Shown here: positions 9,670 through 20,563 of the stretch, one piece after another | Layout: each line of letters begins with the position of its first letter | Numbering within the stretch: the stretch's first letter is position 1 | Origin: Sacculina carcini | Lineage: Eukaryota > Arthropoda > Thecostraca > Sacculinidae | Direction of reading: 5' to 3' | DNA length: 64,000 nucleotides | NCBI GenBank assembly: GCA_916048095.2 | Contig: OU696572.1 | Span: 5,227,362 to 5,291,361, forward strand | The notes under the pieces: generated by a model | The model's database searches: none | What the model was told of the DNA's origin: nothing | The model's input: only the letters and a program-made list of their open reading frames with translations | Made by a program: the position numbers and the translations under genes

Positions 9670-12603
9670 TCTTCCCTTCCTCTTTCTATTTCAGCGCAAT
9701 TTCCCTGCCGCTCTTCCATCTCTTCCCTCTACTGTTCCTCACTTCCCTCACCTCAACCTAGTCCACATTTTAACTCTAAGTATCTTTCAATTGGATTTCT
9801 CAACATCAGATCGGCTCGAAATAAAACGACTCACATATCCCACCTCTTTGCCTCACATAATATGTCTATTCTCTGTCTTGCCGAAACCTGGCTCCTTGAT
9901 TCTGATATTTCCTCATTCTCTGCTAACTTACCTTCCTGTTCTTCATTCCTACACAAATCGCGCGACAGTTCTAAGTCTTCGGGTGGCGGGGTAGGTTGTC
10001 TATTCTCCAAAGGTCTCTCCATTTCGTCACTTTCCAATCTGGTTTCTTCTCCCACCTCATTCGAATTCCTAGCTCTCACCCTCTCGGTCCCCTCTTTTAA
10101 CAAGTTTTGCATCCTTATCATTTACCGTCCTAATCACCCCGGCACTTCCGCGATGTTTTTTCAAGAGTTTCCTCCTCTCATTGAAGCAGTCTCGTCTATT
10201 TTCTCCAGCCATTTTATCATACTCGGCGACTTAAACTTCTGGCTTGATTCACCCTTGGCCAATCCTTACTGCTTGAATTTTATCTCATTACTTACTTCCC
10301 ATGGTCTCTCTTATTCTTCTCTCTCTCCTACACACATATCTGGCCATACACTTGATCTAATCCTGTTTCCCTCCCCATTTCTCTCGACTGATCCTGTCCC
10401 TTCCGATATCTTTGTATTTCCTCCTGATTCCTCCGTCTCTGACCACAGCCTACTTTTATCTACTCTGCCGCTCACTTGTCCCCCTTCTCATACTCCGTCC
10501 AGCTATCGTAACTACAAATGTTTTAATTCCATTCAATTTCACTCACTATTATCCTCCTGTCTCCCTATCTCTGCTCTGTATTATCTTCCTCCCCATGACA
10601 TCTATCCATATTTCTCTTCCGCACTCTCCCATATAAATAATTGTATGTTCCCAATCATCACTCGCTCATCTTCCTCTCGCTCTCCTCCTTGGTCATCTCC
10701 TCAGCTTCGAGTACTCAAGTCTCTTCAACAACGTCTTGAGCGTACTTGGAGGCGTTCACGATCTTCTTCCGATTGGCTTTTGTTTTGCTCCGCTCGCTCA
10801 TCTTTCACTTCTGCTCTTTCTGCTGCTAAAAGTAGCTACTATAGCTCCAAACTCTCGTCCCTTTCTCGTTCCTCCAAGTCATTGTGGTCCACTCTGAACT
10901 CTGTCTGCGGTCTTAACTCTCCTGCTTTTTCCTCTCCTTTAACGGCTCCCGAGTTCTCAACATTTTTCTCTGAAAAAGTAAAACTCACACAATCGAGTAT
11001 TCCCACCAATTGTGCTGCCCTCACTCACACTTCCACTCATCACCGGTTCACGTCCTTCTCTCACATTGATCTTAATGATATCCTTTCCCTCGTTTCCTCT
11101 TCCAAGCTATCCTTCTCACCAGCTGATCCAATCAATTTCCCTGCTATATCCAAATCCCTTCCTTCCCTGGTTCCTTATCTCCTGCATCTTATCAACTCCT
11201 CTTTTCTTCACGGCCAGTTTCTCGCTGACAAACATGCAATTGTCCGTCCAATTCTTAAGAAACAGAACCTTGACTCTTCTATACTTAGTAACTATCGTCC
11301 TATATCTCTTCTGAGCTTTGCTTCTAAACTTCTCGAGTCCGCTATCTCTGCGCAACTTTCCCCTTTCATCTGCCAGTCTCTTGATCCCTTCCAATCCGGG
11401 TTTCGCCCTTCTCATTCTACCGAATCAGTTCTTCTTTCTATCTCCAATGGCATCCTCTCGCACTTCTCGTACCGTCGCTCTGTTCTTCTCGTTCTTCTCG
11501 ATATGTCCTCCGCCTTCGACCTTGTTAATCACTCTATCCTAATTCATGACTTCTCTCATCTTGGTATCTCGTCTTCTGCCCTCTCTCTCCTTAAATCGTA
11601 CCTTTCGGGAAGGACCTACTCTGTCAACTTCAATTCCTCTGTATCTGATCCTATCCATCTTTCATCAGGTGTCCCTCAGGGATCTATTCTTGGTCCGATA
11701 CTCTTTAACCTTTACATGTCCTCCCTCTGTCCTATCCTTCGTAAGTATTCCATCTCATTTCATATCTACGCTGATGACATTCAGTTATATATCCCTCTTC
11801 CTTTTCCTTCTCCGTCTTTTCTCTCTGACATCCTATCCACCATCTCTTCTTGGGCGTCGTCCCGTCACCTTCTCCTCAACCCGTCCAAGTCTGAGTTTCT
11901 GGCTCTTCATCCTCCTCGTATTCGTCCTCCTCGCTTACCTCTTATCCTATCATCGACAGTTCGCAATCTCGGAGTTATTTTTGACTCATCTCTCTCTTCC
12001 TCCGACAACATCCTCTCTGTCGCCCGCACTTGTCGTCTTATCTTGAGATCCCTCTATCCTATACGCTCATATCTCGACAGACCTTCCGCAATCAAACTTA
12101 TTCACTCTCATGTATTCTCTAGACTTGACTATTGTAATTCTTTGTACATCCATGCTCCTCGTCGTTCTCTTAAAATCCTACAACGCGTCATTAATCAATC
12201 TTGTCGTTTTGTCCTTCATCCTGTTCCTTGTCGTCACACTTCTCAATTTCTTTTTCAATTTCGCTGGCTCCCTATTATTCCACGTATTCACTTTCGCCTG
12301 TGCTGTCTGATATATAAGCTTCTCCACGATCCTCATCAGCCATCCTATCTCCGCCTTCTCCTCACTCCTTGCCTCACTCCTTCCCGAATTCCTCTTCCCC
12401 TTGTATGCCCTCGTGCTGTAAATGAATCTCCTTGGTCCTCCAAATCATTCTTTTTTTCCGCCCCTCGCCTTTACAATTCCATCCCGGTTCACATTACTTC
12501 TTCTCTTTCCTACAATTATTTCCGCTCTAAGCTCTCCAAACACTTTTTTGACCTCTCTTTTGACCCAGTCTCCCACACTCTCACACCTTTTGCATCACTA
12601 TAA
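9652..12603 (+). CDS. LINE ORF2: AP-type endonuclease and reverse transcriptase
   Basis: 983 codons counted from just after the ORF1 stop. Endonuclease: GFLNIRSARN (catalytic Asn 51), LAETW (Glu 78), YRPN, GDLN (Asp 193, Asn 195), SDH (Asp 264, His 265). Reverse transcriptase: VLLDMSSAFD, GVPQGS, YADD (residues 706-709), then a C-terminal region with RLDYCNSL and FRWLPI motifs typical of the L2/CR1 group. There is no ATG between the ORF1 stop and 9862, and starting at 9862 (residue 71) would drop the catalytic Asn. The start therefore probably comes from readthrough of the ORF1 TGA or another non-AUG mechanism. Confidence 0.9.
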   Translation, partial: LSHSSDSSLPLSISAQFPCRSSISSLYCSSLPSPQPSPHFNSKYLSIGFLNIRSARNKTTHISHLFASHNMSILCLAETWLLDSDISSFSANLPSCSSFLHKSRDSSKSSGGGVGCLFSKGLSISSLSNLVSSPTSFEFLALTLSVPSFNKFCILIIYRPNHPGTSAMFFQEFPPLIEAVSSIFSSHFIILGDLNFWLDSPLANPYCLNFISLLTSHGLSYSSLSPTHISGHTLDLILFPSPFLSTDPVPSDIFVFPPDSSVSDHSLLLSTLPLTCPPSHTPSSYRNYKCFNSIQFHSLLSSCLPISALYYLPPHDIYPYFSSALSHINNCMFPIITRSSSSRSPPWSSPQLRVLKSLQQRLERTWRRSRSSSDWLLFCSARSSFTSALSAAKSSYYSSKLSSLSRSSKSLWSTLNSVCGLNSPAFSSPLTAPEFSTFFSEKVKLTQSSIPTNCAALTHTSTHHRFTSFSHIDLNDILSLVSSSKLSFSPADPINFPAISKSLPSLVPYLLHLINSSFLHGQFLADKHAIVRPILKKQNLDSSILSNYRPISLLSFASKLLESAISAQLSPFICQSLDPFQSGFRPSHSTESVLLSISNGILSHFSYRRSVLLVLLDMSSAFDLVNHSILIHDFSHLGISSSALSLLKSYLSGRTYSVNFNSSVSDPIHLSSGVPQGSILGPILFNLYMSSLCPILRKYSISFHIYADDIQLYIPLPFPSPSFLSDILSTISSWASSRHLLLNPSKSEFLALHPPRIRPPRLPLILSSTVRNLGVIFDSSLSSSDNILSVARTCRLILRSLYPIRSYLDRPSAIKLIHSHVFSRLDYCNSLYIHAPRRSLKILQRVINQSCRFVLHPVPCRHTSQFLFQFRWLPIIPRIHFRLCCLIYKLLHDPHQPSYLRLLLTPCLTPSRIPLPLVCPRAVNESPWSSKSFFFSAPRLYNSIPVHITSSLSYNYFRSKLSKHFFDLSFDPVSHTLTPFASL

Positions 12604-12877
12604 CATGTTACTTTAGCATGTTCTTACTCGTATTCCTTCTCTCATTTGCATGCTTACTATATCTACGCTATGACTATATTCTCCCGAGTTGTGTTTGCTG
12701 TGTTGTGTTGTCATTATGTTTCAGTCGTGTTGTCTTGTCCGTCATGTCCGTCTGCTTTGTATGTTTTGCCCATATTTTGTCTCTATATTTATTGTCATTT
12801 ATTGCATATTTGTAGTTCACTTCTTTTGCATCTGTCCTGTTATTTGTATTCCGTGTTCCCAACTGTTATAATCGTGT

Positions 12878-12931
12878 CGCGCCCGAGCCCTTCGGTGCGC
12901 TATAACAAATACATGTTGTTGTTGTTGTTGT
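12878..12931 (+). other. LINE 3' end: hairpin and (TTG)n tail
   Basis: GCGCCCGA … TCGGTGCGC (12878-12899) can fold as a stem with one bulged base. TATAACAAATACATG and TTG repeats follow. L2-type reverse transcriptases are known to recognise a 3' stem-loop and to add short tail repeats. Confidence 0.6.
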
Positions 12932-13513
12932 ATATGAGATCAGAAGGCCAAAATGGTCAAATAGCATGGCTTTCCAAATTGAGCATTAAAAGTATAGACA
13001 TCGGCAACGATGCGTGTGAAAATTCGGCTACATCAAAAACGCCTTAAGCAGCAACTTGTTAAAAATTGTCAGCATAACAAACAAATAATACACTACGCAC
13101 GAAATCTCATACATATCTCCCACTACGCACGATTTTCTGCAAACATACCAAGCTACATCAGCAGCTATCGAGATGTACATTTCAATCCTAAACAATTTTC
13201 TCGCCAGACAGGAATTCTTCATCTTCAAATGTTAAAAAGTATATGATAAAGTATTTTACTGCTTTGTACAAAAACATCCAACATATATTGATTATTATTT
13301 TTAACCATGTCACACATTACCTAATTGTCTCGATGTTATTTGTATGTATTAAAATACAGGGTTTTGTCAAATGCTATGATTGATTCGGCTTTCCTTTCTG
13401 AACTTTTTGACAATTGCAAGTTAAGCTAATAGGAGTATTGGGTTACTTTTCTTTATCTAAAAGTCTCTTTTTTGTCAATTGTTCGAAGCAATATAAAGGA
13501 CAATATAAAGGAC
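12932..13513. other. hAT-like internal sequence, no gene recognised
   Basis: This is the element's own sequence between the LINE and the Gypsy copy. It includes one more GGTTACTTTTC motif at 13441 but no transposase-like frame. Confidence 0.45.
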
Positions 13514-16500
13514 GGTTTTAACAATCTCACTGGCAAATACATCAGTTGTGACTTGTACGTATTTCGCAAGGTTCCTACAGTGGTGACCCCGATTCTGGCA
13601 TTCTAAAATGGATGCAGGTAATAGTATACAGCTTGAATTGCCGCATTTTGATGGATCAGACATAGATACGTGGATTTTAATGTGTGAAAACATAATGTTT
13701 GATGCGGGGGTTTCCGAGCAGGCATGCATGTTTCGCAAAATACTTGCTAAGCTGCCAGCGTCGCATTTCCGAATTGTGAGAGATTTATGCATGTCAACCC
13801 CTCTGGCTGCCGATTGCTACCAGCAGTTGACCAGCCGCCTGCGTCAGCGCCTCCAGCTCACACCCGCCGAACGACTGGATCCGCTTAACAATTTGCCTGA
13901 GCTTGGATCGCGGAAACCGTCTGACTTGTTCAGCGATCTTCATCTGCTCTACCCCCGTGACATTGACCACGAGATCATCAGGGAAACATTTCTGTCTCGT
14001 CTACCCAGAACACTGCAATTCATGTGTCGTGAGTGGCTGAGCTCCATCTCACTGGCCGACACAGCACTCAAGGCCGACGCGTTTCACCAGCCGGTCGTCG
14101 CGCGTTCACCTCGGCCAGAGGATTGCAGCAGTAAGTGCTCCGCAGCGGTTATTCAGCGCTCTGGCAAACGAGCGTCTGCAGCAGATGCTCTCCAACTGAC
14201 ATTTGAACACGAGACACCAGTGCGCCGACAGCGCGACAGGTTCGTGAATCGCTGGTGCGCTTCACACCGCAAGTTTGGGCCCTCTGCTCGTAGCTGTTGC
14301 AGCCCATGCACGTTTCGATCCGACGTAAAAGCTACGCGGACCGCTCCGCCAGCACTGGTAGCACACGCCAGCTGCAGCGCCGTGTGTAATCTCCTTCATG
14401 TTACTGATCGTAGTGGTCGTCGGTATTTTGTAGACAGCGGCAGCGAGGTTTCCCTGCTACCAGGCACACGCTTGCACAACACACCGCTGTCTTCACCAGT
14501 CCAACGAGCAGCGAACGGCTCGAGCATTCCCGTGTACCAGAGTGATTTTCGCCTTGAGGTCGACCTGGGTCTTGGTAGAATTTACCCATTCACATTTCTG
14601 GTAGCGGGCGTGCCTTCACCCATTCTCAGAGCCGACTTTCTCCGCGAATACGGTCTGGTACTCGACATGCGAGACCGACGTCTGATTGACAGTGTCACGC
14701 ACCTGTCCACTCCCAGCAGCCGCGCGGAAACGCTGCCTCATCCCGACGTTGCTCATATCAGCGCGGTAAATCAATCCGACTGCGACGACATTGGTTTCGA
14801 AGACATTCGCCGTAGCGACCCGTTTCAGCGCCTCTGTGCACCTCCCACTGGATTCCCGGCGATAAACTTGCCGGGGGTATAGCACCGCATAGTCACCAAG
14901 GGTTCCCCGGTTTACGCGTGCTCCCGACGACTAATGCCTGGCAAGATGGCTGCTGCGCGGCGCGAACTTGACGAACTACTCGCCCGCGGTATTGTTGTTC
15001 CTTCGTCATCACCTTGGGCCAGTCCAATACACCTTGTCGAGAAGGACGGAGGCTCGGCATATCGCATGGTCGGGTGTTACGAGCGGTTAAACGCCATAAA
15101 TACACCGGATCGTTACCCAATCCCACACCTTCAGAGCTTCGCTGATCTGCTCGACGGCGCTAGCATATTCAGCAAGCTCGATCTGCCTCGTGCGTTCGCA
15201 CAGATTCCAGTTGCTGAAGAGGACCAGCAGAAAACTGCTATAATCACGCCATTCGGTTTGTTTCAGTACACCCGGATGCCCTTTGGCTTGTGCAATGCAG
15301 CCCAGACATTTCAGCGTCTGATTGATTCGGTGCTGCGCGGGATGCCTCGCGTTTATGCATACATAGATGACATTCTGGTATATTCACCCGACGCCGAGAC
15401 ACACCACCGGTATCTTCAAGAACTTTTCAGGCGGTTAGGCAGCGTCGGTCTCGTTGTGAAACCTGAAAAGTGTGTCTTCGGCTGCGAGAAGGTACGTTTC
15501 CCCGGCTTGGAGGTATCGCCTCAGGGTATATGCCCTCTTCCAGATAGAGTGGCCGATTTGTGTGCCATGCCACCACCGCGCGAGGCCACTGAGTGTCGCC
15601 GATTCATCGACATGGTGAATTTTTTTCACAGGTTCATCCCTCGTCTCGCATCAGTTTTAACGCCACTACACGCAGCAGTGCATGGTTCACCTCGCTCATT
15701 TCTGTGGGGAGATTCTCAGGAAGCCGCCTTCCAGAAGGCGAAAACAATGCTGGCTACAGCTTCACGCCTGGCGTATCCCCAACATGACTCCCCAACGCAG
15801 GTCATCGCTGACGCTTCAGATGTCGCTGGTGGTGCTGTCATCCAGCAGTTCCAGCACAGCCGTTGGGTTCCACTGGCATATCACTCGCGCGCGCTAAGCA
15901 AAGCGTAGCTGAAATGGAGCACCGGCGACAAGGAACTGTTCGCTCTGTTCAGCGTCGTCAAGCGGTTTCGCCACCTGCTAGAAGGCCGGCCTGGCCTTCG
16001 CCTGCTGACAGATCACAAGCCGCTTGTTCATGCCTTTTCCAGTGCAAGTGAGAAGTCAGCGCGTGTACAGCGTCAGCTCGCTTTCATTAGCGAATTCACG
16101 ACTGACATTCAGCATCTGCCCGGGACTAAAAACTCCGCCGCCGATTATTTGAGCCGTTCTCCTCCTGCGACAGTTGCAGAAGTGACTCAAACGTACGGCG
16201 AACAGAGCATGGATCTGAGACGTCTGGCTTCAGCCCAGGTGGACGCACCAGATATCGCCGTGTTGGCTAAGTGCCCGTCACTTAAGGTCGAGCGTCGCCC
16301 AATCACCGGAATCGCTTCTGGCCTCCTCGTGTCAACCTCTACTGGCGTCGACCGTCCACTGTTACCTGAACCACTTCAGCGAGAGGTCTTTGAGCGATTT
16401 CAAAATCTGCACCATCCCAGCGCTCGAGCGACTCGTCGACTGATATCGGAACGATTCGTTTTCCAGCGAGTGTCTTCCAAGGTGGCCGAGTGGACCAAGA

Positions 16501-17720
16501 CATGCATCAAGTGCCAAATGTGCAAGGTCTCCCGTCACCAGCACACGCCAGTGAAGCGCCCGCCATTGCCGAACATTAGATTTGAGTCCCTTCACGTTGA
16601 TATTGTCGGGCCATTGCCAGGAGTGAACGGTTACCGGTACCTCTTCACAGTCATAGACCGGTTCACTCGCTTTCCCGAAGCAGTGCCTATCTCAGACGCC
16701 ACCGCGCAGTCTTGCGCCAAGGCGCTGTTGGACTGGATCGCGCGGTTTGGTCTCTGCTTGAATATCACGTCCGATCGAGGCCAGCAATTTGTCTCGGATC
16801 TGTGGAAAGACGTTTGGTCCCTGCTGGGCGTAAAGCTCATTACCACCTGCGCATATATGCCTCAATAAAATGGCATCGTTGAGCGGGTTCATAGACAGCT
16901 GAAGGCGTCCCTTATGGCGTCTCTACGCGATGATGCGGCTTGGCCGTCGACGCTACCAGTCGTTCTGATGGGCCTTAGGGCGACCCACAAACGCGACCTT
17001 GGCACCTCACCCGCTGAACTCGTGTTTGGTGAGCCCATGCGCCTCCCAGGTCAGTTTTTTGCTGGAACATCGTCCATACCCGCCACGGAGATGGCTCGCC
17101 AACTGAAAAGAGTCATGTCGCGTCTCCGACCTGTGCCAACTTCATGGAACCGACGGTACGACCGAGACAAGACATTCGTATCTCCGACGCTGTCGTCTGC
17201 GACACATGTTTTTGTCCGAGTCGACGCGCACAGACCACCGTTGACACCGCCATATCAAGGGCCGTACGCAGTGGTAAGTCGAAGAGACAAGGCGTATGTC
17301 ATTGAACGCGGTGGTCGTCGGGACACAGTGGCGGTTGATCGGCTGAAACCAGCCATTCTGGAGAACGACGATTATGTACAATCGCTACCGCCAGAACCAG
17401 CAGCACCTCGTCCAGCTCAGCTGAGTCCGCCGACCGAACAACCTAGTCCGACCCGCAGTACATCGCCAACGCCATCGGCTCATGGTCCGCGAGTCTGGTC
17501 GTGCCGGAGCCGACCAGTGAGACTGCCGGTGCGCTTTCGCTAGTCGGTGCTCCGCACCTGGAGGGGAGCTGTGGGCAATGCCTATATTTTCTTCTGTGAT
17601 ATTTCATTTACATACACAACACTCATCGTGGCGCACTTCATACATTCACACACCGGTTTTAATAATCTCACTGGCAAATACATCATTTGTGACTTGTACG
17701 TACTTCGCAAGGCTCCTACA
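13514..17720 (+). mobile_element. Gypsy LTR retrotransposon, CsRn1-type, broken
   Basis: 3' LTR 17570-17720 (151 bp, TGTGGGC … CCTACA). The last 66 bases of a matching 5' LTR lie at 13514-13579. A TGGTGACCCC primer binding site at 13581 fits the 3' end of tRNA-Trp, as CsRn1 elements use. A purine tract (GGAGGGGAGC) precedes the 3' LTR. It is inserted in the hAT-like element. Coding is broken in a few places (about three or four). LTR differences suggest moderate age. Confidence 0.88.
13608..17543 (+). pseudogene. Gypsy gag-pol region (CsRn1-type)
   Basis: Order of parts: capsid-like gag from 13608; a Cys-His-Cys-Cys motif near 14.25-14.32 kb (the unusual zinc motif that marks CsRn1 gag); protease with DSGSE near 14.43 kb; reverse transcriptase about 14.95-15.6 kb with YIDDILVY; RNase H about 15.75-16.15 kb; integrase about 16.4-17.0 kb with an HHCC finger, SDRG and an ERVH segment; then a basic C-terminus. 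The region is broken and not expected to give a full polyprotein. It resembles the copy at 39.6-44.3 kb throughout. Confidence 0.88.
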
Positions 17721-18027
17721 ATACTATTGCGATAATTATTTAAATACGTGAATTTTCGGTTTTTCGCTTACTTTTTGATGGTGATGTTTACCTTTGCGAT
17801 GTCAGGCCACGTTTTGGCGGTGTGGTGTAAATATTACACCAGAACGTAGACAAGTTGGCAAAGAGGGTATTATGGTGTAGGTCAATGGTTTCTTTCTTGA
17901 AGACATTTGCCTTTTTGAACAATCATAAGGTTAATTTTTAGGTTACTTCTTTAGTCTAATTTTTCTCGAAAATATAGTTACTTTTACCAATGTTTTAGGT
18001 TACTCTTTCGGCAGCCCTAGTGATAAC

Positions 18028-18720
18028 CAATAACACATTATCCATTTGATCTCAGCATGCATGTCATGTTTGGCTGGCATAGAGACTATGCAAACGTGCA
18101 GATATTTTCCACACATGAAGCATTACTAATTGGACGTTAACGTTATATTCTTGAATTTATTAGTGTCATAAAACCCATACATTACGAACTTGCCAACTTA
18201 ATCTGCGAGTCTGCAAATTCACTGAATTAAGTTGTTATAAAAATAAGTTGGAATTCAGTTTTCGCAAGTATAATATATGTCCTTGAAGTGCAACCATGAG
18301 AATGTAATCTATTGTAGTCAATACAGTATTCCAGTTTAAACTGCATTTGTGAATTTAAATTGATGTTCATGTTTTTCAGCTATGACAATACCAACATACC
18401 TCATTGAGCAATTTGTTCAAATACATTCATGAAATTAATTTAACCAACGAAAGACGTGCAGTGTTGCTTACGTGAAGCCGGTGTAAAAATCTACTTATTT
18501 TGCAGAGTCCAAAGTCGACTTTGGCAGAAGATTCAAGCTAGCATTAACACAAAACCAGTGAACACATTTATAATGCTGTTAAGTACATACCGCCGGCTGT
18601 TTTCAGATATTAATACCCACCTACAAACACTCCTACACAATCAGCCTGCAAGAGTCGAATGGACACAGGCAAATCCGGCAATTCGTTGCACGGCACTGTC
18701 TACACACGTGAAAACAGCTA
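18028..18720. other. AT-rich spacer, no gene recognised
   Basis: I see nothing here that supports a gene, RNA or known repeat. Confidence 0.45.
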
Positions 18721-18732
18721 ATCTCACACCCA

Positions 18733-18966
18733 GACACACACACACACACATGATGGCGGACCTTGTGCGATAGTGCTGCGTATGTGTATGTATGTGTGTG
18801 TGTCTGTGTGTACGTGTGTGTATGTGTATGTGTATGTGTGTATGTGTGTGTGTGTGTGTGTCATTCGCTGAAGCCGGACCTGTTGACTCAAACACCGGCA
18901 AACAAAGGTGAGTGCACGCAACAGGCGCAGTCTGCAAGTGGTATGACACTCCGACACACACACACA

Positions 18967-19019
<53 letters not shown>

Positions 19020-19192
19020 CGTGCAATCACTCTTGCGCGCGCCTACTCCGTCGCTCCCACGCGTCGACATGTAGGTGTTGTTGCAGAGTAATATCGCTTG
19101 AGGCAAAGTGATCAACGGAAAGAGGACGGGATTGAGAATGAATGCTGCACAACGAACACGCCTGTGTGTATACGTGTGTGTGTGTGTGTGTC
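18733..19192. repeat. cluster of AC/GT microsatellites
   Basis: (AC)n at about 18735-18750, interrupted GT/TATG at 18780-18862, (AC)n at 18953-19018 and (GT)n at 19165-19192, with non-repetitive spacers. AC runs above GT runs could pair as long inverted tracts. The long frames here are simple-sequence artefacts. Confidence 0.85.
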
Positions 19193-19798
19193 GCAAAAGT
19201 CATTGCCGGATTATAGTGTTGGATTGAGGTTGACATTGTCGTCGGCTTTCTGCAAGCTTCTGACTCACAAGTAGCCCAGTGATTCGAGCCGATTTTTCGC
19301 TAACATCCCACTTCTTAATGAGTCAAATCTTAATTTTCCACAACAGCGCTGAAAATGAAATGAATGAAATTGTTTACCCGAATATAATGTGAGAAACGAA
19401 TCACTCGGAACAAAAAATAGACAAACCCGTATTGATAAAACAACTTTTTCCATCTGTCCGACCTTCAATTCTCCACTTGAGAACTCCTACAATCCACACG
19501 AAAAAGCCACATTGGTGCCCCGATTGAGGATGGTGTGATGCTTTTAGCGCGTACAGACACAAAAATATATCAACAGAGAATCGGGACGTAGACTAATCAA
19601 TTTCCCCGCTATAAAATTATATTACCCACACGGACGAGCACAATCGCGGACCCAAAAACAATTTTTTGAGTTCGGGAAGAAGAATAGGACAGAAGACAGG
19701 TGCTTTTACAGTGGGGGCACCAAGTCTGCTGAATTATCGCGCCCCCACCGGTCACCGGTCCTGACAGTAGTATATCGAAGGGAAGAAGCAGAGGGTCC
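19193..19798. other. unassigned, with a primer-binding-site-like motif
   Basis: TTGGTGCCCCGATTGAGGA near 19505-19523 is close to the site that follows the 5' LTR of the Gypsy copy at 45.5 kb (TTGGTGCCCCGAGTGAGGA), and the bases before it end CCACA. A decayed LTR may lie to its left. A similar word in inverse lies near 19708-19720. Neither is enough to define an element. Confidence 0.25.
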
Positions 19799-19872
19799 GT
19801 TTTCAGTCGCCTCTTACGACACGCAGCGGGTACGGCGGCAGTATTATTCTCCCCTGACCGCAGGGACTCCCA
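19799..19872 (-). mobile_element. possible SINE central domain
   Basis: On the minus strand CGCTGCGTGTCGTAAGAGGC followed by GACTGAAAACGG resembles a short conserved motif I remember from repeats spread across many invertebrates, possibly a MetaSINE-type domain. No polymerase III boxes or clear tail were found. The assignment rests on memory of the motif only. Confidence 0.28.
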
Positions 19873-20104
19873 AAAACAAGCGTGGAGAAGACCGTATCGT
19901 AAACCTACCAGAGCTGAACCGCGCGCCAGTTTTTGCATCTCGTACTGTGTGTGGGATACTAAACGGTATTATGAATATATACTACAATACAATACATTAC
20001 CATGACAATATGAAATATATTGCACGAATACGATATGCTCCCGTATTGGAACTAAAAATATTTCAAAAGCTCTTGTGCAGCGTCGAACGTGTTGCGGCTG
20101 CTAC

Positions 20105-20349
20105 ACCACCTCCCCTTATCTGTAGCGCACCGGTTGGTGCACCGGACGTCCGGAGCGTGTGCGGTAGACTGCGGTGTGGACGGCCGACTGCGCTGGTCCT
20201 GCACGGTTGACGGCACCTGGCGCTGGCACGGATGTCGGGACGCGCAGCTGTGAGGCGAAGGAGAAGTTATGTCGCGTCGCGGCGCGACGTTTTGTACACA
20301 CGGCGCGTGGTGGGATCGTGTAGACGACTGGAGCGTTCCCGAAAACCAA
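20105..20349 (-). mobile_element. Gypsy 3' end fragment (pol C-terminus, purine tract, start of LTR)
   Basis: On the minus strand a frame ends TRSGRPVHQPVRYR, the kind of basic C-terminus seen at the end of Gypsy integrases. A purine tract (AAGGGGAGG) follows directly, then TGTAGCAGCC, a typical LTR start, at 20105. The LTR should extend to lower coordinates but its end is unclear. Only this terminal part is recognised. It is an old fragment. Confidence 0.5.
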
Positions 20350-20563
20350 TCCCCGAGACGTTGCCGTGTGGCGTGTTCATCGCGTTGCATCATCATTGTG
20401 ATGTCAACTGTACGCGGAAATGCATGCGACACATCAAAATCACAGGAACTGCACGCAATCTTGCGTCATCGTGTGTCCGCTGCAACCAATCCACACAGCA
20501 GCCATTCAACGTGTGTTCGCTGCAATCAATTCACACTTTCCACGAGTTGCGTCATCAACACAC

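Larger units (their letters stand above)
8400..12931 (+). mobile_element. full-length, apparently intact L2/CR1-type LINE
   Basis: About 4.5 kb with short 5' UTR, ORF1, ORF2, 3' UTR and a (TTG)n tail. Both ORFs are undamaged and all endonuclease and reverse transcriptase active-site motifs are present, so this looks like a recent insertion. Its 5' boundary is placed to within about 50 bases. The target duplication could not be fixed because the tail is followed by ambiguous sequence. It sits inside the hAT-like element and so is younger than it. Confidence 0.9.
8115..18019. mobile_element. hAT-like DNA transposon enlarged by two later insertions
   Basis: The ends are inverted (left TAGGGCTGTCAAAAG, right inverse TAGGGCTGCCGAAAG). 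They are flanked by a perfect 8-bp duplication GTGATAAC (8107-8114 and 18020-18027), the size typical of hAT elements. Both flanks hold many GGTTACTTTTTC-type subterminal repeats, in the same strand orientation on each side. Its own sequence is only about 8115-8400, 12932-13513 and 17721-18019; the rest is a LINE and a Gypsy copy. No transposase is seen, so it is probably non-autonomous. Confidence 0.75.

Noticed and set aside
18641-19236. Several 100-130 codon frames
   Set aside because: They are made of AC/GT microsatellite translation (Thr-His or Cys-Val repeats).
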